From: Vibrio rhodolitus
Lineage (GTDB): Bacteria; Pseudomonadota; Gammaproteobacteria; Enterobacterales; Vibrionaceae
Assembly (NCBI RefSeq): GCF_003350325.1
Contig: NZ_QLYZ01000004.1
Span: forward strand, 175,188 to 239,187
Reading direction: 5' to 3'
Length of the DNA stretch: 64,000 bases
The translations under genes were made by a program, and so were the position numbers. Under the pieces are notes generated by a model. That model searched no databases and was not told the origin of the DNA. It was given only the letters and a program-made list of their open reading frames with translations. Position 1 is the first letter of the stretch; each line of letters starts with the position of its first letter. Of this stretch, positions 19,320-30,803 are shown piece after piece.

Positions 19320-20324
19320 TTAGCTAATTTTAGCGACGGTTGAGCGTTCAACGATTTCTGGATGCATTTCAAAAACACGCTTGTCGTGTTCTTTGTCTTT
19401 AATGCGCTCAAGTAGGATTTCAAATGCGTTTTTACCTACACGGCGTTTTGGTTGGTGAACAGTCGTCAATGGTGGCGAGAAGTACTCAGCCAGCTCAATG
19501 TTGTCGTAACCAATTACAGACATATCTTCTGGAATGCGGATGCCTTTTTGCTGCAAACGGCTCATGAGACCGAGTGCCATGGTGTCATTGAAACAGAAAA
19601 TTGCCGTTGGGCGCTTGTCCATTGCAACAATTTTATCAGCCGCGAGTACCGCAGTGTCACACTCGAAGTTGCCTTCTAAAATCCAGTCGTCATTAACCAC
19701 TAGATTGGCTTCATTCATTGCGCGTTTGAAGCCTAGAATACGTTCCTGACATGCCGCTTTCTCGAAATGACCGCTCAAACAAGCGATGTCTTTGTGACCA
19801 TGCTCGATAAGGTATTTAGTCGCTAAGTAGCCACCTTCCTCTGAGTTATCGATGATCTTATCTGCTTGCGAGCTTTCAGGACCCCAATCCATTACCACTT
19901 TTGGAATGTCTTTATGGCGATCAAGCATTTCGCTTAGTTCTTCAGTCAGGTCTGAACACATAACCAAAATGCCATCAACACGCTTTTCAGCCAGCATGCG
20001 AATGTAGTCACGCTGTTTCTCGTAGATACCACCAGTGTTACAAAGGATCAGAGTGTAACCTTGACGGTAGCAGTAGCTCTCTACACCATCGATTACTTCA
20101 GAGAAGAATAGGTTAGTTGACTGAGTAACCAGCATACCGATAGTGCGGGTGCTATTACATTTCAGGCTACGAGCAACGGCGCTTGGCGCGTAGTTTAATT
20201 CAGTAACCGCTTCCATTACGCGCTCTTGCGTTGCTTCAGCAACAAAGCGAGTTTTGTTAATTACGTGTGAGACTGTTGTGGTTGATACGCCAGCTAGGCG
20301 AGCAACGTCTTTTATAGTGGCCAT
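19320..20324 (-). CDS. purR: Purine repressor PurR (LacI family)
   Basis: 334 residues. N-terminal LacI-type helix-turn-helix ([21 protein letters not shown], residues about 3-23, with the hinge helix SAVARSLK), followed by a periplasmic-binding-like domain that in PurR binds hypoxanthine or guanine. Length and hinge agree with E. coli PurR. It represses purine synthesis genes in the cytosol. Neighbouring tfoY and torD are the same in V. cholerae-type gene order. A terminator-like hairpin lies in its upstream leader. Confidence 0.93.
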   Translation of the reverse strand: MATIKDVARLAGVSTTTVSHVINKTRFVAEATQERVMEAVTELNYAPSAVARSLKCNSTRTIGMLVTQSTNLFFSEVIDGVESYCYRQGYTLILCNTGGIYEKQRDYIRMLAEKRVDGILVMCSDLTEELSEMLDRHKDIPKVVMDWGPESSQADKIIDNSEEGGYLATKYLIEHGHKDIACLSGHFEKAACQERILGFKRAMNEANLVVNDDWILEGNFECDTAVLAADKIVAMDKRPTAIFCFNDTMALGLMSRLQQKGIRIPEDMSVIGYDNIELAEYFSPPLTTVHQPKRRVGKNAFEILLERIKDKEHDKRVFEMHPEIVERSTVAKIS

Positions 20325-20401
20325 AAGGTATGATCCTATCTATAGCTGCCACATGGCTATTCACATCTTTGAATAAAACTGGCAGGAAGTAATAGAAATA
20401 C

Positions 20402-20426
20402 AAAAACCGCTTTTTTACAGCGGTTT
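20402..20426 (-). terminator. Terminator-like hairpin between torD and purR
   Basis: On the minus strand, AAACCGCT / AGCGGTTT followed by TTTTG. A stronger torD terminator lies upstream (20494-20523), so this second hairpin is either a backup or sits in the purR leader as an attenuator. Confidence 0.7.
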
Positions 20427-20493
20427 GTACTTGATTTGTCTTTTTTATCGTTTGCGGGTTCGATTTTAGACCGCATCGTCGCCAGTAGCAAAC

Positions 20494-20523
20494 GAAAAAC
20501 CCATTCTTGCCAAATGAGAATGG
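20494..20523 (-). terminator. Terminator for torD
   Basis: On the minus strand, CCATTCT / AGAATGG with a 9-base loop, then GTTTTT, directly after the torD stop. Confidence 0.82.
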
Positions 20524-20527
20524 ATAA

Positions 20528-21181
20528 TTAGCTCTCTTCGCCGACTAGGTATTCGCAGTCCAGCTCAAGGAAAGCGACCAAAAGCGATGCAACGGCAGAG
20601 TAAAAACCGAATGAATCTAGGGCTTGGCTTTTCGCGCTAAACTTAGGTATCCAGTTAAGGATGTGCTGACGAATAAACGCTTCTTGCTCAATCAGGGCAT
20701 CATTAAGGTGACGCTCCTGTTCCAACTCATTTGAGCGGATGATCATGTTACCTAGCAGATCAAGTTCAATAGCGATGTGGTCTGCAGGCTCGTTAAGATC
20801 TTGGTTGACAGCAACGCCGTGTTTAGCCAGTAACGCTTCCATTTCATTTGCCGGCTCATCATGCAGTAGACCTGTGGTGCCCACGTACATTGATGCATAT
20901 GGCAAAGCAGATTCTTTGTCGGACTTTAAGAATAGGTCACAGAAATCTGCCGCGAGCTCAAGTTGACCATCTTCACGGTCAAGTTGACGATTAAGGGCAT
21001 CCACCAAACGATCAACAGCAGGTTTCAACGTTGGGTTTTCACCTAAACCAGCAAGGAAGCCTCGAATTTCAGGGCTTTGATATTGTTCAAGTTCTGCTTC
21101 AGTTAGCTCTTTTGCAAACAGGCTCGAAAACCACCAGTAAATCTCTGCTCGCTTTTCATTAAACGCTTTTAGTTCTTGCAT
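20528..21181 (-). CDS. torD: TorD-type molybdoenzyme chaperone
   Basis: About 217 residues from the ATG at 21181, chosen because GGAG lies 9 bases upstream; a TTG five codons earlier opens the same frame without a ribosome site. All-helical TorD/DmsD family member, with the conserved E-P-A-D-H motif ([16 protein letters not shown], about 130-145) that marks these chaperones. TorD binds the TorA twin-arginine signal and helps insert the molybdenum cofactor. No torA or torC lies in the window, so the client is elsewhere or different. Confidence 0.9.
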   Translation of the reverse strand: MQELKAFNEKRAEIYWWFSSLFAKELTEAELEQYQSPEIRGFLAGLGENPTLKPAVDRLVDALNRQLDREDGQLELAADFCDLFLKSDKESALPYASMYVGTTGLLHDEPANEMEALLAKHGVAVNQDLNEPADHIAIELDLLGNMIIRSNELEQERHLNDALIEQEAFIRQHILNWIPKFSAKSQALDSFGFYSAVASLLVAFLELDCEYLVGEES

Positions 21182-21420
21182 CTCGCAATGCTCCAAGTTT
21201 CAGTACTATTAGTATTTTAGCGAACAAAGATGAATAGCGATAACGTATATTGTGAATAAATGGGTCAGAAAATGGAATTATGTTAATGATTGGGCTAGGT
21301 TTGTCTTGAATCAATAAAAAATCATCTTTCTTGATTTTAATATAACAAATACTAGAAATGTTACGATTTATGAATAGAATACACTTGAAATTAATTCCCA
21401 ATGTAAATTAAGTGGTTTAG

Positions 21421-22131
21421 ATGAGCTATCACGTATTAGTAGTAGAAGATGATGCGGTGACTCGCAGTAAGCTAGTTGGCTACTTTCAAAATGAAGGTTA
21501 CACAGTCAGCGAAGCAGAAAGCGGCGAGCAGATGCGCGACACCCTACAAAATCATTCGATCGACTTAGTTATGTTAGACATTAATCTTCCTGGTGAAGAT
21601 GGTCTGATGCTAACTCGCGAGCTGCGCAGTCAATCGGACATTGGAATTATCCTGGTAACAGGACGCACGGATAGCATTGATAAAATCGTTGGCCTAGAGA
21701 TGGGTGCAGACGATTATGTGACAAAACCGTTCGAGCTTCGCGAGCTTCTTGTTCGTGTGAAGAACCTATTGTGGCGCATTTCTGCAGCGCGAAATGCAGG
21801 CAGTGTAATTGATCAAAAGAACGATGCAAACATCGTCCGTTTTGGTGAGTGGATGTTTGATATTCAACGTCGCGCGTTAAGCCGCAACGGTGAGCCTGTT
21901 AAACTCACTAAAGCAGAATACGAGCTACTGGTAGCACTCTCTTCGTACCCGAACCAAGTGCTAAGTCGTGAGCGTATCTTGAATATGATCAGCCATCGTG
22001 TTGACGCGCCAAACGATCGTACCATCGACGTCTTGATTCGACGCATGCGCGCTAAGATGGAATTCGATCCAAAGAACCCACAAATCTTTGTCACCGTTCA
22101 TGGCGAAGGTTACATGTTTGCTGGTGACTAA
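21421..22131 (+). CDS. torR: Two-component response regulator TorR (OmpR family)
   Basis: 236 residues. Receiver domain with the phosphoacceptor D53 (VMLDINLPGEDG) and the switch Lys near 103 (DYVTKPFELREL), then an OmpR/PhoB winged helix (residues about 140-232, RTIDVLIRRMRAKME…GEGYMF). Assigned as TorR from its strong sequence character and from the divergent torD. TorR responds to trimethylamine N-oxide through TorS, which is not in this window. Terminator just downstream. Confidence 0.88.
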   Translation: MSYHVLVVEDDAVTRSKLVGYFQNEGYTVSEAESGEQMRDTLQNHSIDLVMLDINLPGEDGLMLTRELRSQSDIGIILVTGRTDSIDKIVGLEMGADDYVTKPFELRELLVRVKNLLWRISAARNAGSVIDQKNDANIVRFGEWMFDIQRRALSRNGEPVKLTKAEYELLVALSSYPNQVLSRERILNMISHRVDAPNDRTIDVLIRRMRAKMEFDPKNPQIFVTVHGEGYMFAGD

Positions 22132-22173
22132 TCAGCGGGTAATAAAAAGCTGCTTACATCAGAATAAGTAAAT

Positions 22174-22203
22174 AAAAAACCGAAGCGTAGGCTTCGGTTT
22201 TTT
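22174..22203. terminator. Bidirectional terminator between torR and elyC
   Basis: AAAAAACCGAAGC / GCTTCGGTTTTTT with loop GTAG region; serves the convergent torR and elyC. Confidence 0.9.
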
Positions 22204-22217
22204 ATACATGTTAGTGA

Positions 22218-23021
22218 CTAGACGTTGCTTTGCGAGGCTTCAATCGCCGTCTCTTCATAATCTGATGCCCAATTGCGCAGGCTTTGCCAGATACGTCCTA
22301 GGGTTTCATGCCAGTAACGCTCTGTTTGCTCTAAATAAGTCGACTTTGGCGTGTATTTACTCCAGAACTGATGGATCTCATTTTGAGCCAGATAGTTGGT
22401 CGGCGCTGGGTATGGATCTAAGCCCGCCGAGTGGAACTCATTCAGCGCGCGTTTCATATGGCTAGCAGAAGTCACCAAAACCACTTCTTTACGCTGAACA
22501 AACGCTGCGGCTTGACGCGCCTCTTCCCACGTATCTTTGGCGGTTTCCAGCAAAATAATATCGGATTTAGATACGCCTAATGCGAGTGCCACTTTTGCCA
22601 TCATACGTGCGTTGCTTACTTCGGTGCCAGCTGCATAACCAGATAAGATAAGCTTTGAGCCCGGGTAGATACGCATGATGCGAATGCCTTCAGATAGACG
22701 CATCAAAGCGGTGCGACTTAACTCTGAAGTGGGTGGGATTTGGTCGTCTACCACATGACCGCTACCGAGAACCATCACATAATCGATAGACTTATCGACT
22801 GGTAAAAAGGCAGTGTATTGGCGCTCCAGTGGCATCAATAAACGTGATGAGACTGGTTGGAATGAAATCAAGAAAATTCCCACAAAGGAAAACAGCACCA
22901 CGAAGCAGCCCGTCTTCTGCTTACGGGTAAACATAATGAACATTAAGCCCAAAAAACCAATGATCAGCAACGCTGGCAATGGCATGAGCAAAGAAGAAAC
23001 GATTTTTTTCAGCTCAAACAT
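22218..23021 (-). CDS. elyC: Envelope biogenesis factor ElyC (DUF218/YdcF family)
   Basis: 267 residues. Two N-terminal transmembrane segments (about 8-30 and 38-56) are followed by a DUF218 domain at about 78-240 (DYVMVLGSGHV, TRMMAKVALALGV, ETAKDTWEEARQAA, LVTSASHMKRA). E. coli ElyC (YcbC) has the same layout, lies next to cmoM-mukFEB, and is needed for peptidoglycan assembly at low temperature. It is divergent from cmoM across about 360 bases. Confidence 0.92.
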   Translation of the reverse strand: MFELKKIVSSLLMPLPALLIIGFLGLMFIMFTRKQKTGCFVVLFSFVGIFLISFQPVSSRLLMPLERQYTAFLPVDKSIDYVMVLGSGHVVDDQIPPTSELSRTALMRLSEGIRIMRIYPGSKLILSGYAAGTEVSNARMMAKVALALGVSKSDIILLETAKDTWEEARQAAAFVQRKEVVLVTSASHMKRALNEFHSAGLDPYPAPTNYLAQNEIHQFWSKYTPKSTYLEQTERYWHETLGRIWQSLRNWASDYEETAIEASQSNV

Positions 23022-23382
23022 ACTAAAATAGTCCGAAAAAACACCAGTTGATTATAAATTAAGAGAATCGCTCTTTATATCTGCTTTTCTTGTGACAGAA
23101 TAGCGGCGCGAAGGGTCTATTGACCTTTTGAGATGATTTTTACAGTGCTTGGTGACTTATTTCCACTCTTTATGAACACATGCGGGCTTTAAAAGCAGTT
23201 TAACTGCCTTAAACGCACGAGAAGTAAGCAACAAACGCTGTCTGAAGGGTTCGATGTAACAATGTATTATGCTGCGGCAAGAGGTATGGTGCTTAGAATA
23301 GCTAGGCTACAAACCTCTCGTCGCGACTAAAACGCTGTTTGCTCGAACATTATTTACCACAAAAGGTCAGCAGACCTTTAAC
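23022..23382. other. Intergenic region elyC-cmoM with RBS-proximal hairpin
   Basis: About 360 bases between divergent genes with no open frame of note. Just before the cmoM ATG lies a hairpin, AAAGGTC-AGCA-GACCTTT (23362-23379), that would sequester the only purine-rich ribosome site. A related inverted motif AAGGGTC-TATT-GACCTTT lies near 23115. No known riboswitch pattern was recognised. Confidence 0.45.
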
Positions 23383-24192
23383 ATGATAACCCAAGCCGCT
23401 GTGACTGAAGACCGCAATTTCGACGATATTGCCCACAAATTTGCAAAAAATATCTATGGTTCCGATAAAGGGGAGATCCGCCAAGTCATTGTTTGGCAAG
23501 ATCTTGAGCAAGCTCTCACCATGCTACAGAGTGACCAGCAACGCCTAGAAATCCTTGATGCAGGCGGTGGTCTGGCACAAATGTCACAAAAAATAGCCAA
23601 ACTCGGACACCAAGTAGCGCTATGTGATCTATCTTCTGAAATGCTTCAGCTAGCCAAGCAGGATATTGAGTCTAATGGCTTGCTTGATAACTATCGCCTG
23701 ATTCATTCTCCTGTGCAGGATATTGCGCAGCATATGCCCGCACCAGTGGACTTAGTGATGTTTCACGCAGTGATGGAGTGGTTGGTGGACCCGAAATCCG
23801 CCCTAGAAACGGTATTGGATCAAGTGAAGCCTGGTGGCATCGCTTCCATCATGTTCTACAACCATCATGGCTTGGTTTATAAGAATGTTGTTTGTGGCAA
23901 CCTTCCTCATGTGTTAGAAGGTATGCCTCATCGCAAGCGCTTTAAACTGCAACCACAGAAAGGCTTAGTGCCACAAGATGTGTATCAGTGGATTGAAGAC
24001 GCAGGGTTTGAAATCTGCGGTAAATCCGGCATTCGTTGCTTCAGTGATTACATTGGCAACCGAATGAACATGGGCGATTACCAATTTGAAGATGTACTGG
24101 CACTTGAAGAGAAACTTTGTCGACAAGAGCCATACCTCTCATTAGGTCGATACATACATGTATGGGCACAAAAGAAAGATAAACAGGAATAA
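23383..24192 (+). CDS. cmoM: tRNA 5-carboxymethoxyuridine methyltransferase CmoM (SmtA)
   Basis: 269 residues. SAM-dependent class I methyltransferase; motif I is [12 protein letters not shown] (about 58-69), and acidic motif II is near LCDLSSEML. CmoM makes the methyl ester of 5-carboxymethoxyuridine at the tRNA wobble base. The conserved N terminus [18 protein letters not shown] matches E. coli. A GTG six codons in (23401) is an alternative start closer to the E. coli N terminus. First gene of the cmoM-mukF-mukE-mukB unit, two bases from mukF. Confidence 0.94.
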   Translation: MITQAAVTEDRNFDDIAHKFAKNIYGSDKGEIRQVIVWQDLEQALTMLQSDQQRLEILDAGGGLAQMSQKIAKLGHQVALCDLSSEMLQLAKQDIESNGLLDNYRLIHSPVQDIAQHMPAPVDLVMFHAVMEWLVDPKSALETVLDQVKPGGIASIMFYNHHGLVYKNVVCGNLPHVLEGMPHRKRFKLQPQKGLVPQDVYQWIEDAGFEICGKSGIRCFSDYIGNRMNMGDYQFEDVLALEEKLCRQEPYLSLGRYIHVWAQKKDKQE

Positions 24193-24194
24193 CA

Positions 24195-25532
24195 ATGAGT
24201 GAGATGACTCTCAATGTTGCCGATCAACCTATCGATGAATTGGTAGGTTGGGTCAAGCAGCACGATTTCTCATTGAACCTAACAAGCGAAAGGTTGGCTT
24301 TTCTTATCGCCATTGCAGTGTTAAGTAATGAAAGGTTTGATGAAGAATTGGGTGAAGGTGAACTCCATGATGCGTTCACAATCGTCACTCGATTATTTGA
24401 AGATACCGGTGAGGCGTCGGCATTTCGTGCCAACAACGCCATCAACGAAATGGTTAAGCAGCGCCTTATTAGCCGCTTTACCAGTGAAATTACCGATGGC
24501 GCGAGTATTTACCGTCTATCACCACTAGCCATTGGTATTACCGATTACTACGTTCGTCACCGTGAGTTCTCAAAGCTTAAGCTTTCAATTCAGCTGTCTA
24601 TGGTGGCAGATGAGATGGCAAAAGCGATTGAAGCGGCGCAAAAAGGTGGCACACCAGGTCACTGGAAGAAAAACGTTTACGGCGTACTGAAATATTCAGT
24701 GGGCGAGATCTTCGATCAGATCGACCTTAACCAACGTGTGATGGATGAGCAGCAGCAATCGGTAAAACTGCAGATCGCAGAACTGCTGAATAAAGATTGG
24801 CGCGAAGCGATCAATAACTGTGAAGCGCTGTTGTCTGAAACCTCGACCACCCTACGTGAACTGCAAGATACGCTGCAAGCGGCAGGTGATGAACTGCAAA
24901 CTCAGATCCTCGATATTCAAGAAATTGTCTATGGTGATGACGAGCTAGAGTTTATCGAAGAGACGTTGTTTGGTTTGCAGATGAAGCTCGACCGCATCAC
25001 CAGTTGGGGTCAGCAAGCGATTGACCTATGGATTGGCTACGACCGACACGTGCACAAGTTTATCCGTACCGCAATTGATATGGATAAAAACCGTGCCTTC
25101 AGTACGCGTCTGCGCCAATCACTGAAAGACTACTTCGAGATGCCTTGGTACTTAACTTATGCCGATGCTGAGCGCTTGATTGACCTGCGTGACGAAGCCC
25201 TAGTGCTGCGTGATGATGAGGTAACGGGTCAAGTGCCAATGGAAGTGGAATACGAAGAGTTTCAACAAGTCAATGATGAGCTTTCCGAGCGCATTGGCGA
25301 GATGCTTAGAGCTCATAAAGATCAGGGCATGCCAATCGATCTTGGCTCGGTGCTACGCGATTACCTAGCGACACACCCAAGAACTCATCATTTTGATTTA
25401 GCACGAATTGTCGTCGATCAAGCAGTAAGACTTGGTTACTCCGAAGCGGATTACCAAGCGATTCAGCCGGACTGGCAAGCGATCAACGAATTTGGTGCAA
25501 AGGTACAAGCAAATGTCATCGACAGATACTAA
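24195..25532 (+). CDS. mukF: Chromosome partition protein MukF (kleisin)
   Basis: 445 residues, all-helical with an N-terminal winged-helix dimerisation region and a long coiled middle. MukF is the kleisin of the MukBEF condensin and links MukB heads with MukE. Sequence and length match E. coli MukF (440). The ribosome site overlaps the end of cmoM and its 3' end overlaps mukE by 20 bases, so cmoM-mukF-mukE-mukB is a coupled operon. Confidence 0.97.
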   Translation: MSEMTLNVADQPIDELVGWVKQHDFSLNLTSERLAFLIAIAVLSNERFDEELGEGELHDAFTIVTRLFEDTGEASAFRANNAINEMVKQRLISRFTSEITDGASIYRLSPLAIGITDYYVRHREFSKLKLSIQLSMVADEMAKAIEAAQKGGTPGHWKKNVYGVLKYSVGEIFDQIDLNQRVMDEQQQSVKLQIAELLNKDWREAINNCEALLSETSTTLRELQDTLQAAGDELQTQILDIQEIVYGDDELEFIEETLFGLQMKLDRITSWGQQAIDLWIGYDRHVHKFIRTAIDMDKNRAFSTRLRQSLKDYFEMPWYLTYADAERLIDLRDEALVLRDDEVTGQVPMEVEYEEFQQVNDELSERIGEMLRAHKDQGMPIDLGSVLRDYLATHPRTHHFDLARIVVDQAVRLGYSEADYQAIQPDWQAINEFGAKVQANVIDRY

Positions 25533-26262
25533 CGAATACATGTCAGAGAATCTGGCAAAAGCAATTTCTAATCCGCTGTTTCCAGCACTGGATAGCATGT
25601 TGCGTGCGGGTCGCCACATCTCAACTGAAGATTTGGACAACCATGCACTATTGGCGGATTTCGAAACCGAATTAGCGCTGTTTTACCAGCGTTACAACAC
25701 TGAATTGGTAAAAGCACCTGAAGGCTTTTTCTACCTACGTCCACGTTCAACCTCATTGATTAGCCGCAGTGTGCTATCTGAGCTTGATATGCTGGTGGGT
25801 AAGGTGTTGTGTTTCCTTTACTTAAGCCCTGAGCGTTTGGCTCACGAAGGTATTTTTACCAACCAAGAGCTGTATGAAGAACTGATCCAGTTGACCGATG
25901 AAACCAAGCTAATGAAGCTGGTGACCAACCGCGCAACGGGTTCAGATCTGGATAAAGAAAAACTGTTCGAGAAAGTTCGTACCTCGCTACGTCGCCTGCG
26001 TCGTCTTGGCATGATCATCAATATCGGTGAAACCGGTAAATTCCGTATTAGCGAAGCGGTATTCCGCTTTGGTGCAGATGTGCGTGTTGGTGACGACATG
26101 CGTGAAGCACAGCTACGCCTGATCCGTGATGGTGAAGCGGTTGTGCATACTAAAGAGCCAAGCCAAGGCAGCCTGCTAAACGATGATGAGCAGCAAGACA
26201 TCGATCACCAAGACGCAGAACACGATCAACACGTGCACGAAGACATTGAGGGCGAAGCATGA
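25513..26262 (+). CDS. mukE: Chromosome partition protein MukE
   Basis: 249 residues from the ATG at 25513 ([18 protein letters not shown]), which aligns with the E. coli start; the open frame extends upstream inside mukF but without family similarity. MukE is the KITE subunit that binds MukF and regulates MukB ATPase. [24 protein letters not shown] and [12 protein letters not shown] are strongly conserved. The C-terminal tail is acidic and His-rich. It overlaps mukB by four bases. Confidence 0.97.
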   Translation: MSSTDTNEYMSENLAKAISNPLFPALDSMLRAGRHISTEDLDNHALLADFETELALFYQRYNTELVKAPEGFFYLRPRSTSLISRSVLSELDMLVGKVLCFLYLSPERLAHEGIFTNQELYEELIQLTDETKLMKLVTNRATGSDLDKEKLFEKVRTSLRRLRRLGMIINIGETGKFRISEAVFRFGADVRVGDDMREAQLRLIRDGEAVVHTKEPSQGSLLNDDEQQDIDHQDAEHDQHVHEDIEGEA

Positions 26263-29200
26263 TTCAACGCGGTAAATATCAATCGCTGACCATGATCAAC
26301 TGGAACGGCTTCTTTGCACGTACTTTTGATATCGATGGTCTAGTCACCACACTATCTGGTGGTAACGGTGCTGGTAAGTCGACCACCATGGCGGCGTTTA
26401 TCACAGCGCTTATTCCTGACCAAACACTACTGCACTTCCGTAACACCACAGAAGCGGGCAGTAGCCAATCGTCTCGCGATAAAGGTCTGTATGGTAAATT
26501 GCAGCCGGGTGCCTGTTACGCAGCGTTAGATGTTGTGAACTCACGTAACCAACGCCTACTGTTTGCGGTAAAACTGCAGCAAGTGGCGGGTCGTGATAAG
26601 AAAGTCGACATCAAACCTTTCGTTATCCAAGGTCTGCCAAGCCACGTAAAACCAACGGACGTGCTGATCGAAAGCGTATCAGATACTCAAGCACGTGTAC
26701 GTCAAATTAACGAAGTCAAAGAGAGCATCGCTCAGTACGAAGGCGTGCAATTCAAAGCGTTCTCTTCAGTGGTGGATTACCACGCGCAAATGTTCGAATT
26801 TGGCGTGATCCCTAAGAAGCTACGTAACTCTTCAGATCGTTCAAAATTCTACCGTTTGATCGAAGCATCGCTTTACGGTGGTATCTCGAGCGCAATTACA
26901 CGCTCACTACGTGACTACCTACTGCCACAAAATGGCGGGGTTAAAAAAGCGTTCCAAGATATGGAATCGGCGCTGCGTGAAAACCGCATGACGCTTGAAG
27001 CGATCAAAACCACTCAGGCGGACCGTGATCTATTTAAACACTTGATCACTGAGTCGACCAACTACGTGGCGGCGGACTACATGCGTCACGCGAACGATCG
27101 TCGTAACAAGCTTGAGCAAACCATGACTCTGCGTGGCGAACTGTTTGGTTCGCGTCAAAGCTTGATTGAGCAAAACTCTCTGCTAAACCGCGTTCATGAA
27201 GAGCTGGAAATGCTGGTGGAAGGTGAAGCGGCACTTGAGCAAGACTACCAAGCGGCATCTGACCACTTGCAGCTAGTGCAAAACGCACTGCGCCAACAAG
27301 AGAAGATCGAACGCTACCAAGAAGATCTAGAGCAGCTAAGCGAGCGTCTAGAAGAGCAGTTGATGGTAGTGGAAGAAGCGCAAGAGCGCGTCCTCATGGC
27401 TGAAGAGCAATCGACGGTTGCAGAAGAAGAGGTTGATAGCCTAAAAACTCAGCTTGCTGATTACCAACAAGCGTTGGATATGCAGCAAACACGTGCACTG
27501 CAATATCAACAAGCGGTTCAAGCGTTAGATAAAGCGAAGCAACTGTTAAGTAATGACGGTCTAACCGCGGAATCAGCGCAAGCCTTGGTAGCAGAACTCA
27601 AGCAGCGTGAAGCAGACAGCACCACCACACTACTTGCACTAAAGCATAAGCTAGACATGTCATCGGCAGCCGCGCAGCAGTTTGAGACCGCGCTACAATT
27701 GGTGACGAGCATCGTTGGTACGGTTGAACGCAGCCAAGCCGCTGAGCAAGCGAAAAGTGCGCTTGCGCAAGGTCGTGAAGCGAAGCAACTGAATGACAAC
27801 GAGCCACAATGGCGCGCGCAGCACCGTGACCTTGAGCGTAGCTTAAACCAGCAGCGTCAAGCGCGTGAATTGGTGCAAGAGTACCAAAAGCAGCACCATG
27901 TTGAATTGGCTGATGAACTGAGCTTTGAGCAAGAGCGTGAGCGTCACAGTGCGCAGATCGAATCGCTTGAGTACGCGCAAGAAGAACTACGCGAGCAGCG
28001 CAGTGAACAGCGTCGTTTAGAGCAAGATGCAGCCGCAGAAATTGCTAAGCTTGAAGGCATTGCGCCAACTTGGATTGCAGCGAACGATGCACTAGAAAGC
28101 TTACGTGAGCAAAGTGGGGCAGAGCTGGTTGATAGCCAAGCGGTTATGAGCCAAATGCAGCTAGTGCTTGAGCAAGAGAAGCAACAGTCGATTGCTAAAG
28201 ACAAGCTGGCTGAGCGTCGCACTTTCCTTGACGGCGAAATCGAACGCCTCGCCTCGCCAGGTGGCTCAAATGACTCACGCTTAAAAGGTTTGGCTGACAC
28301 GCTAGGCGGTGTGCTGCTATCTGAAATTTACGACGACATCACGATTGATGACGCGCCATACTTCAGTGCGATGTACGGTCCAGCACGTCATGCGATTGTG
28401 GTATCTGATCTTTCTGGCATCGAAGAGAAGCTGGTTGAACTGGATGACTGCCCAGAAGATTTGTACATCATTGAAGGTGATATCGATGCCTTTGATGACA
28501 GCTCATTCAATGCAGAAGAACTAGAAGGCGCAGTGTGCGTTCGCCTGAACGATCGCCAAATGCGTTACTCACGTTTGCCGGAAATTCCATTGTTTGGTCG
28601 CGCAGCGCGCGAGCAACGTTTGGAACTGCTACGCAGCGAACGCGAAGAAGTGGTGGAAGAGCATGCGAAAGCGGCATTCGATTCACAAAAACTGCAGCGT
28701 CTGTACCAAGCGTTCAACAACTTTGTTGCTAAGCACATTCAAGTGGCGTTCGAAGCGGATCCTGAGCAAGCACTACAAAAAGTACGTGATAAGCGTAACC
28801 AGTTTGTGCGTTTGCTTGCTGAGCTAGATGGCAAAGAGCAGCAGCAACGTGCCCAGCTATTTGGTAGCAAACAAGCGATTGCTCTGCTGGATAAACTCGC
28901 GCCAACCATGCGCTTTATCGAAGATGACACACTAGAAGCACGTTTTGCTGAAATTGAAGAGAAACTAGCACAAGTCTCTCAAGCGAAAGCCTTCCTAACG
29001 CAACACGCCAAAGCGCTAGAGTCACTAGAGAAAGTGGTTGGTGCGCTTGATGCTGACCCTGAGCAATTTGAAGCGCTAGAAGCGGAATACCAAGCGGCTG
29101 ACCAACAGCTACAAACGCTAAAAACTCAGATCTTTGCCTTGTCTGATCTGGTAGAGCGTCGCCACTACTTTGCCTACTCTGACTCAGTGGATCTATTGAG

Positions 29201-30716
29201 TAAGAGCAGTGAGCTTAGTGAACAGCTAAAAGCGAAACTGGTCCAAGCGGAACAGCTTCGTACTCGTAGCCGTAATGAGCTAAAACAGTTGCAAGACCAA
29301 ATGAACCAATACAACCAAGTATTGGCATCATTGAAGAGCTCACACCAAGCGAAACTGGAAACGGTTCAAGAGTTTAAGCAAGAGCTACAAGAGTACGGTG
29401 TAACCGCTGATGAAGGTGCAGCAGAGCGTGCACAACGTCGTCGTGACGAGCTGAACGAGCGCCTACACACCTCACGTAGCCGTAAGAGTGAGTACGAGCG
29501 TACCATCACCTCTACTGAGCTTGAAATGAAAGCGCTGGCGAAGCGCATGAAGAAAGTTCAGAAAGATTATGCCGAGCTACGTACTTTCGTCGTGGCAGCA
29601 AAAGCGGGCTGGTGCTCAGTATTGCGTCTTGCGCGTGAAAACGACGTTGAGCGTCGACTACACAAGCGTGAACTGGCTTACATGTCAGCGGCTGAACTGC
29701 GTTCAATGTCGGATAAGTCACTGGGTGCACTGCGTCTTGCTGTGGCGGACAATGACGACCTACGTGATTCACTGCGCCTATCGGAAGATACCGCGCATCC
29801 AGAGCGTAAGGTTCTGTTCTACATTGCTGTTTACCAACACCTACGTGAGCGTATTCGCCAAGATATCATCCGTACCGATGATCCGGTTGAAGCTATCGAA
29901 GAGATGGAAGTGGAGCTAGCACGTCTAACTGAAGAGCTAACGCAACGTGAAAACCGTCTAGCGATCAGCTCAGATTCGGTAGCAAGCATCATCAAGAAGA
30001 CGATTCAGCGCGAGCAAAACCGTATCCGTATGCTAAACCAAGGCTTGTCGAACATCTCGTTCGGTCAGGTAAAAGGCGTGCGTCTAAACGTGAAGATCCG
30101 CGAAAGTCACGAAGTGCTACTTAACGGTCTAGCGGCGCAGCAAGAGCAGCATAAAGACTTGTTTGAAACGACGCGTTACACCTTCTCTGAAGCGATGGCG
30201 AAGCTGTTCCAACGTGTGAACCCACATATCGATATGGGTCAACGTTCACCACAAGTTCTGGGTGAAGAGCTACTGGATTACCGTAACTACCTAGAGCTAA
30301 GCGTAGAAGTAAACCGTGGTTCTGATGGCTGGCTACAAGCGGAATCGGGCGCTCTATCAACTGGTGAAGCGATCGGTACCGGTCAGTCAATTCTATTGAT
30401 GGTTGTACAGAGCTGGGAAGAAGAGTCACGTCGTCTACGCAGTAAAGACATTGTGCCTTGTCGTCTACTGTTCTTGGATGAGGCGGCTCGTCTGGATGGT
30501 AAGTCGATCTCGACGCTGTTCGAACTGTGTGACCGTCTGGATATGCAGCTTCTTATTGCAGCGCCAGAGAACATCAGCCCAGAGAAAGGTACTACTTACA
30601 AACTGGTTCGTAAGGTATTTAAAGACCACGAACATGTACACGTTGTGGGTCTGCGCGGCTTTGGTCAAACATACAAACCTAAGAGCGAAGTTCAAGAGTT
30701 GATCGAAGAGTTGTAA
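26259..30716 (+). CDS. mukB: Chromosome partition protein MukB (SMC-like ATPase)
   Basis: 1485 residues, full-length MukB. Walker [11 protein letters not shown] at 33-42; two long coiled-coil arms (about 280-640 and 785-1130) flank a hinge at about 645-780; the C-terminal head has the ABC signature region ([11 protein letters not shown]) and Walker [12 protein letters not shown]. MukB homodimers bind DNA and drive condensin-type loop extrusion and segregation, with topoisomerase IV contacts at the hinge. Strong terminator after the gene. Confidence 0.98.
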   Translation: MIQRGKYQSLTMINWNGFFARTFDIDGLVTTLSGGNGAGKSTTMAAFITALIPDQTLLHFRNTTEAGSSQSSRDKGLYGKLQPGACYAALDVVNSRNQRLLFAVKLQQVAGRDKKVDIKPFVIQGLPSHVKPTDVLIESVSDTQARVRQINEVKESIAQYEGVQFKAFSSVVDYHAQMFEFGVIPKKLRNSSDRSKFYRLIEASLYGGISSAITRSLRDYLLPQNGGVKKAFQDMESALRENRMTLEAIKTTQADRDLFKHLITESTNYVAADYMRHANDRRNKLEQTMTLRGELFGSRQSLIEQNSLLNRVHEELEMLVEGEAALEQDYQAASDHLQLVQNALRQQEKIERYQEDLEQLSERLEEQLMVVEEAQERVLMAEEQSTVAEEEVDSLKTQLADYQQALDMQQTRALQYQQAVQALDKAKQLLSNDGLTAESAQALVAELKQREADSTTTLLALKHKLDMSSAAAQQFETALQLVTSIVGTVERSQAAEQAKSALAQGREAKQLNDNEPQWRAQHRDLERSLNQQRQARELVQEYQKQHHVELADELSFEQERERHSAQIESLEYAQEELREQRSEQRRLEQDAAAEIAKLEGIAPTWIAANDALESLREQSGAELVDSQAVMSQMQLVLEQEKQQSIAKDKLAERRTFLDGEIERLASPGGSNDSRLKGLADTLGGVLLSEIYDDITIDDAPYFSAMYGPARHAIVVSDLSGIEEKLVELDDCPEDLYIIEGDIDAFDDSSFNAEELEGAVCVRLNDRQMRYSRLPEIPLFGRAAREQRLELLRSEREEVVEEHAKAAFDSQKLQRLYQAFNNFVAKHIQVAFEADPEQALQKVRDKRNQFVRLLAELDGKEQQQRAQLFGSKQAIALLDKLAPTMRFIEDDTLEARFAEIEEKLAQVSQAKAFLTQHAKALESLEKVVGALDADPEQFEALEAEYQAADQQLQTLKTQIFALSDLVERRHYFAYSDSVDLLSKSSELSEQLKAKLVQAEQLRTRSRNELKQLQDQMNQYNQVLASLKSSHQAKLETVQEFKQELQEYGVTADEGAAERAQRRRDELNERLHTSRSRKSEYERTITSTELEMKALAKRMKKVQKDYAELRTFVVAAKAGWCSVLRLARENDVERRLHKRELAYMSAAELRSMSDKSLGALRLAVADNDDLRDSLRLSEDTAHPERKVLFYIAVYQHLRERIRQDIIRTDDPVEAIEEMEVELARLTEELTQRENRLAISSDSVASIIKKTIQREQNRIRMLNQGLSNISFGQVKGVRLNVKIRESHEVLLNGLAAQQEQHKDLFETTRYTFSEAMAKLFQRVNPHIDMGQRSPQVLGEELLDYRNYLELSVEVNRGSDGWLQAESGALSTGEAIGTGQSILLMVVQSWEEESRRLRSKDIVPCRLLFLDEAARLDGKSISTLFELCDRLDMQLLIAAPENISPEKGTTYKLVRKVFKDHEHVHVVGLRGFGQTYKPKSEVQELIEEL

Positions 30717-30734
30717 TCTTTATCAGCACTAACG

Positions 30735-30761
30735 AAAAAGGCACTCAATGAGTGCCTTTTT
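30735..30761. terminator. Bidirectional terminator between mukB and alaA
   Basis: AAAAAGGCACT / AGTGCCTTTTT inverted repeat with a 5-base loop, ending mukB (+) and alaA (-). Confidence 0.92.
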
Positions 30762-30803
30762 GCTATCTGTCGCTCCGCATTTAAGCTTAGCGTTGCAGAA
30801 CAA

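Noticed and set aside
25432-25512. Upstream extension of MukE
   Set aside because: It is inside mukF in another frame, and the ATG at 25513 matches the known MukE start.
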